Of a stretch of 64,000 nucleotides of DNA, positions 62,788 through 64,000 are shown one piece after another (positions within the stretch are counted from its first letter, which is position 1; each line of letters opens with the position of its first letter). The notes beneath the pieces are model-generated. The model worked only from the letters and a program-made list of their open reading frames with translations, was not told the origin of the DNA and ran no database searches. The position numbers and the translations under genes are program-made. Source of the stretch: Vibrio splendidus (GTDB taxonomy: Bacteria; Pseudomonadota; Gammaproteobacteria; Enterobacterales; Vibrionaceae); NCBI RefSeq assembly GCF_003345295.1, contig NZ_CP031055.1, positions 1,798,001 through 1,862,000 on the forward strand, written 5' to 3'.

Positions 62788-64000
62788 TCATTAATCCCTC
62801 TAGTGTCAGTAACACTGTAATTTCTGTTCCGAGGCCAATCTCACTCATCAATTCAAAATCACCACCAATGAACTCCACTCGCTCTCTCATATTGCGCAGA
62901 CCGATCCCTCGTTTTTCCATCGCTTTATAGGTGTTGAAACCGACACCGTTGTCTTGGATTAGAAGCTGTAACACGTTGCCAATTTGCTGCGCGATAACCG
63001 TTACTTTGGTCGCTTGTGCGTGTTTCTCTATGTTATTTAAGGACTCTTGCACCACTCGATATAAGGTCGTCGCAGCCTCTGATTTCAATTTTCCGGGCCG
63101 AGTACTAAACAAGGTTTCTACTTCTATGCCCGAGTGCGCCTGAAAATCTAACAGCAATGAAGACAGCGCCGCTTCTAAGCCAATATCATCCAGTGAGCTT
63201 GGACGAAGTTGATGGGAGATGTGCCTCACCTCTTCGATCGCTCGCATCAATGAATGCTGCGACTTATTCAAATGCGCTTTGAGGTCTTCATTTTGTAACT
63301 TATTACCAAGCAGTTCTAAGTGGCAACGACTCGATACTAATAATTGGTTAATACCGTCATGTAACTCACGCGCTAAATGCTTCTTCTCGTCCTCTTGAAA
63401 CATCACCGTCTTATGCGCCAGTTCCTTCAGGTTATTATCTGCAATCCGATGTTCATGCATATTAATGGCTAAGGTCAGCACGATAATAACCGCCACGGTC
63501 ACACTGAGAATCACCACAATGGAGAAGAAAGTGGTTTCAATATTCTTGTTGATCGCGGCCTGCATCGAAGCCACTTCTTGATGCACGTCTTCAATATACA
63601 AACCCGTGCCAATCATCCAATCCCAACGTTCCAACCAAGCGGCGTAACTCAGCTTAGAGACCACTTCCCCAGTCGAGGGCTTTTGCCACAAATACTGGTG
63701 GAATCCTCCTCCGGTTTGAGCCTCTCTTAGCAGTGCTTCTATCAGAAAATCACCATCTTCATCTTGTAATTGAAGCAGATTTTTCCCAATCAATTCCGGC
63801 TGTATTGGATGAACCAAATTGGTTCCATGGCGATCATATGCGAAGAAATAACCATCAGAGCCATATCTAAGTTTAGACAATATGGTTCGAACTTCTTTTT
63901 TGGCTTGGGCTTCTTGGATATTTGGATCGTTATAGATGTGCTCAATGGCGTCGAATGCGAGGTCGACCGTGTCTTTGAGGGCATTTTCACGCGACTTGAT
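62780..64000 (-). CDS. cache-domain sensor histidine kinase, 5' end outside window
   Basis: The frame is open to the right edge, so about 406 C-terminal residues are visible. A periplasmic cache sensor (YGSDGYFFAYDRHGTNLVHP, then WDWMIGTGLYIEDV) is followed by a transmembrane segment, a HisKA_3 dimerisation helix with the phospho-His in ARELHDGINQLL, and an HATPase domain with QDNGVGFN and GIGLRNMRERV. It pairs with the overlapping NarL-type regulator. The ligand is unknown. Confidence 0.93.
   Translation of the reverse strand: MKSRENALKDTVDLAFDAIEHIYNDPNIQEAQAKKEVRTILSKLRYGSDGYFFAYDRHGTNLVHPIQPELIGKNLLQLQDEDGDFLIEALLREAQTGGGFHQYLWQKPSTGEVVSKLSYAAWLERWDWMIGTGLYIEDVHQEVASMQAAINKNIETTFFSIVVILSVTVAVIIVLTLAINMHEHRIADNNLKELAHKTVMFQEDEKKHLARELHDGINQLLVSSRCHLELLGNKLQNEDLKAHLNKSQHSLMRAIEEVRHISHQLRPSSLDDIGLEAALSSLLLDFQAHSGIEVETLFSTRPGKLKSEAATTLYRVVQESLNNIEKHAQATKVTVIAQQIGNVLQLLIQDNGVGFNTYKAMEKRGIGLRNMRERVEFIGGDFELMSEIGLGTEITVLLTLEGLMNE

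Overview
The window looks like a chromosomal segment of a marine Vibrio, probably of the Splendidus clade. The basis is gene content and protein style: a vibrio-type SulA, a 367-residue PurC, trxB-cydD-cydC, DUF3334, paired BCCT transporters and KdgM-type porins. No rRNA, tRNA or CRISPR array was seen. The species call is inference.

Left part (1-25.1 kb) is mostly core genome. It holds a partial YdiJ-type FAD/Fe-S dehydrogenase, a CheX-like DUF3334 protein, a DUF2786 protein, a glycine-zipper OmpA lipoprotein, a Sel1/J-domain membrane protein, a small Cys-rich protein and sulA with LexA boxes. These are followed by purC with a PurR-like box, hrpB, maeA, sanA, an SLC13/DASS permease, glpM, two GGDEF proteins, a DUF2797 protein, a LysR/DJ-1 divergent pair with an 18-bp palindrome, and an overlapping pair (2OG-Fe dioxygenase and cysteine-desulfurase-like PLP enzyme). 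Short tandem repeats (7-bp units twice, 5-bp, 18-bp and 22-bp units) lie in the spacers.

Middle part (about 26.1-49.5 kb) is an AT-richer accessory island next to a decayed IS256-family transposase. It encodes a glycosaminoglycan (chondroitin/hyaluronan-type) catabolic system. A KdgM-type porin, an exported PL8 lyase and two exported sulfatases (plus the radical-SAM maturase anSME) process the polymer. A mannose-family PTS (AgaV/W/E/F) is the only importer. Inside the cell a GH105 hydrolase and a DUF2264 protein, both without signal peptides, could act on unsaturated disaccharides. The uronate goes through KduI-KduD-KdgK-Eda, and the amino sugar through AgaA-AgaS-AgaZ/AgaY. A DeoR-type AgaR is present. 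AgaR-like operators with CTTTCG half sites recur before agaR, agaY, the maturase, PL8 and the second sulfatase. This suggests one repressor controls depolymerisation, desulfation and both monosaccharide branches. Hairpins, a truncated-looking DUF2264 gene and a gene tail suggest recent rearrangement inside the island.

Right part (49.8-64 kb) returns to core genes: trxB, cydD, cydC, then a complete 1,424-bp IS4-family element inserted exactly inside the cydC terminator hairpin with a 12-bp target duplication. After it come a gene remnant, a dCache chemoreceptor, two tandem BCCT transporters, and a NarL-type response regulator overlapping a cache-domain histidine kinase that runs off the right edge.
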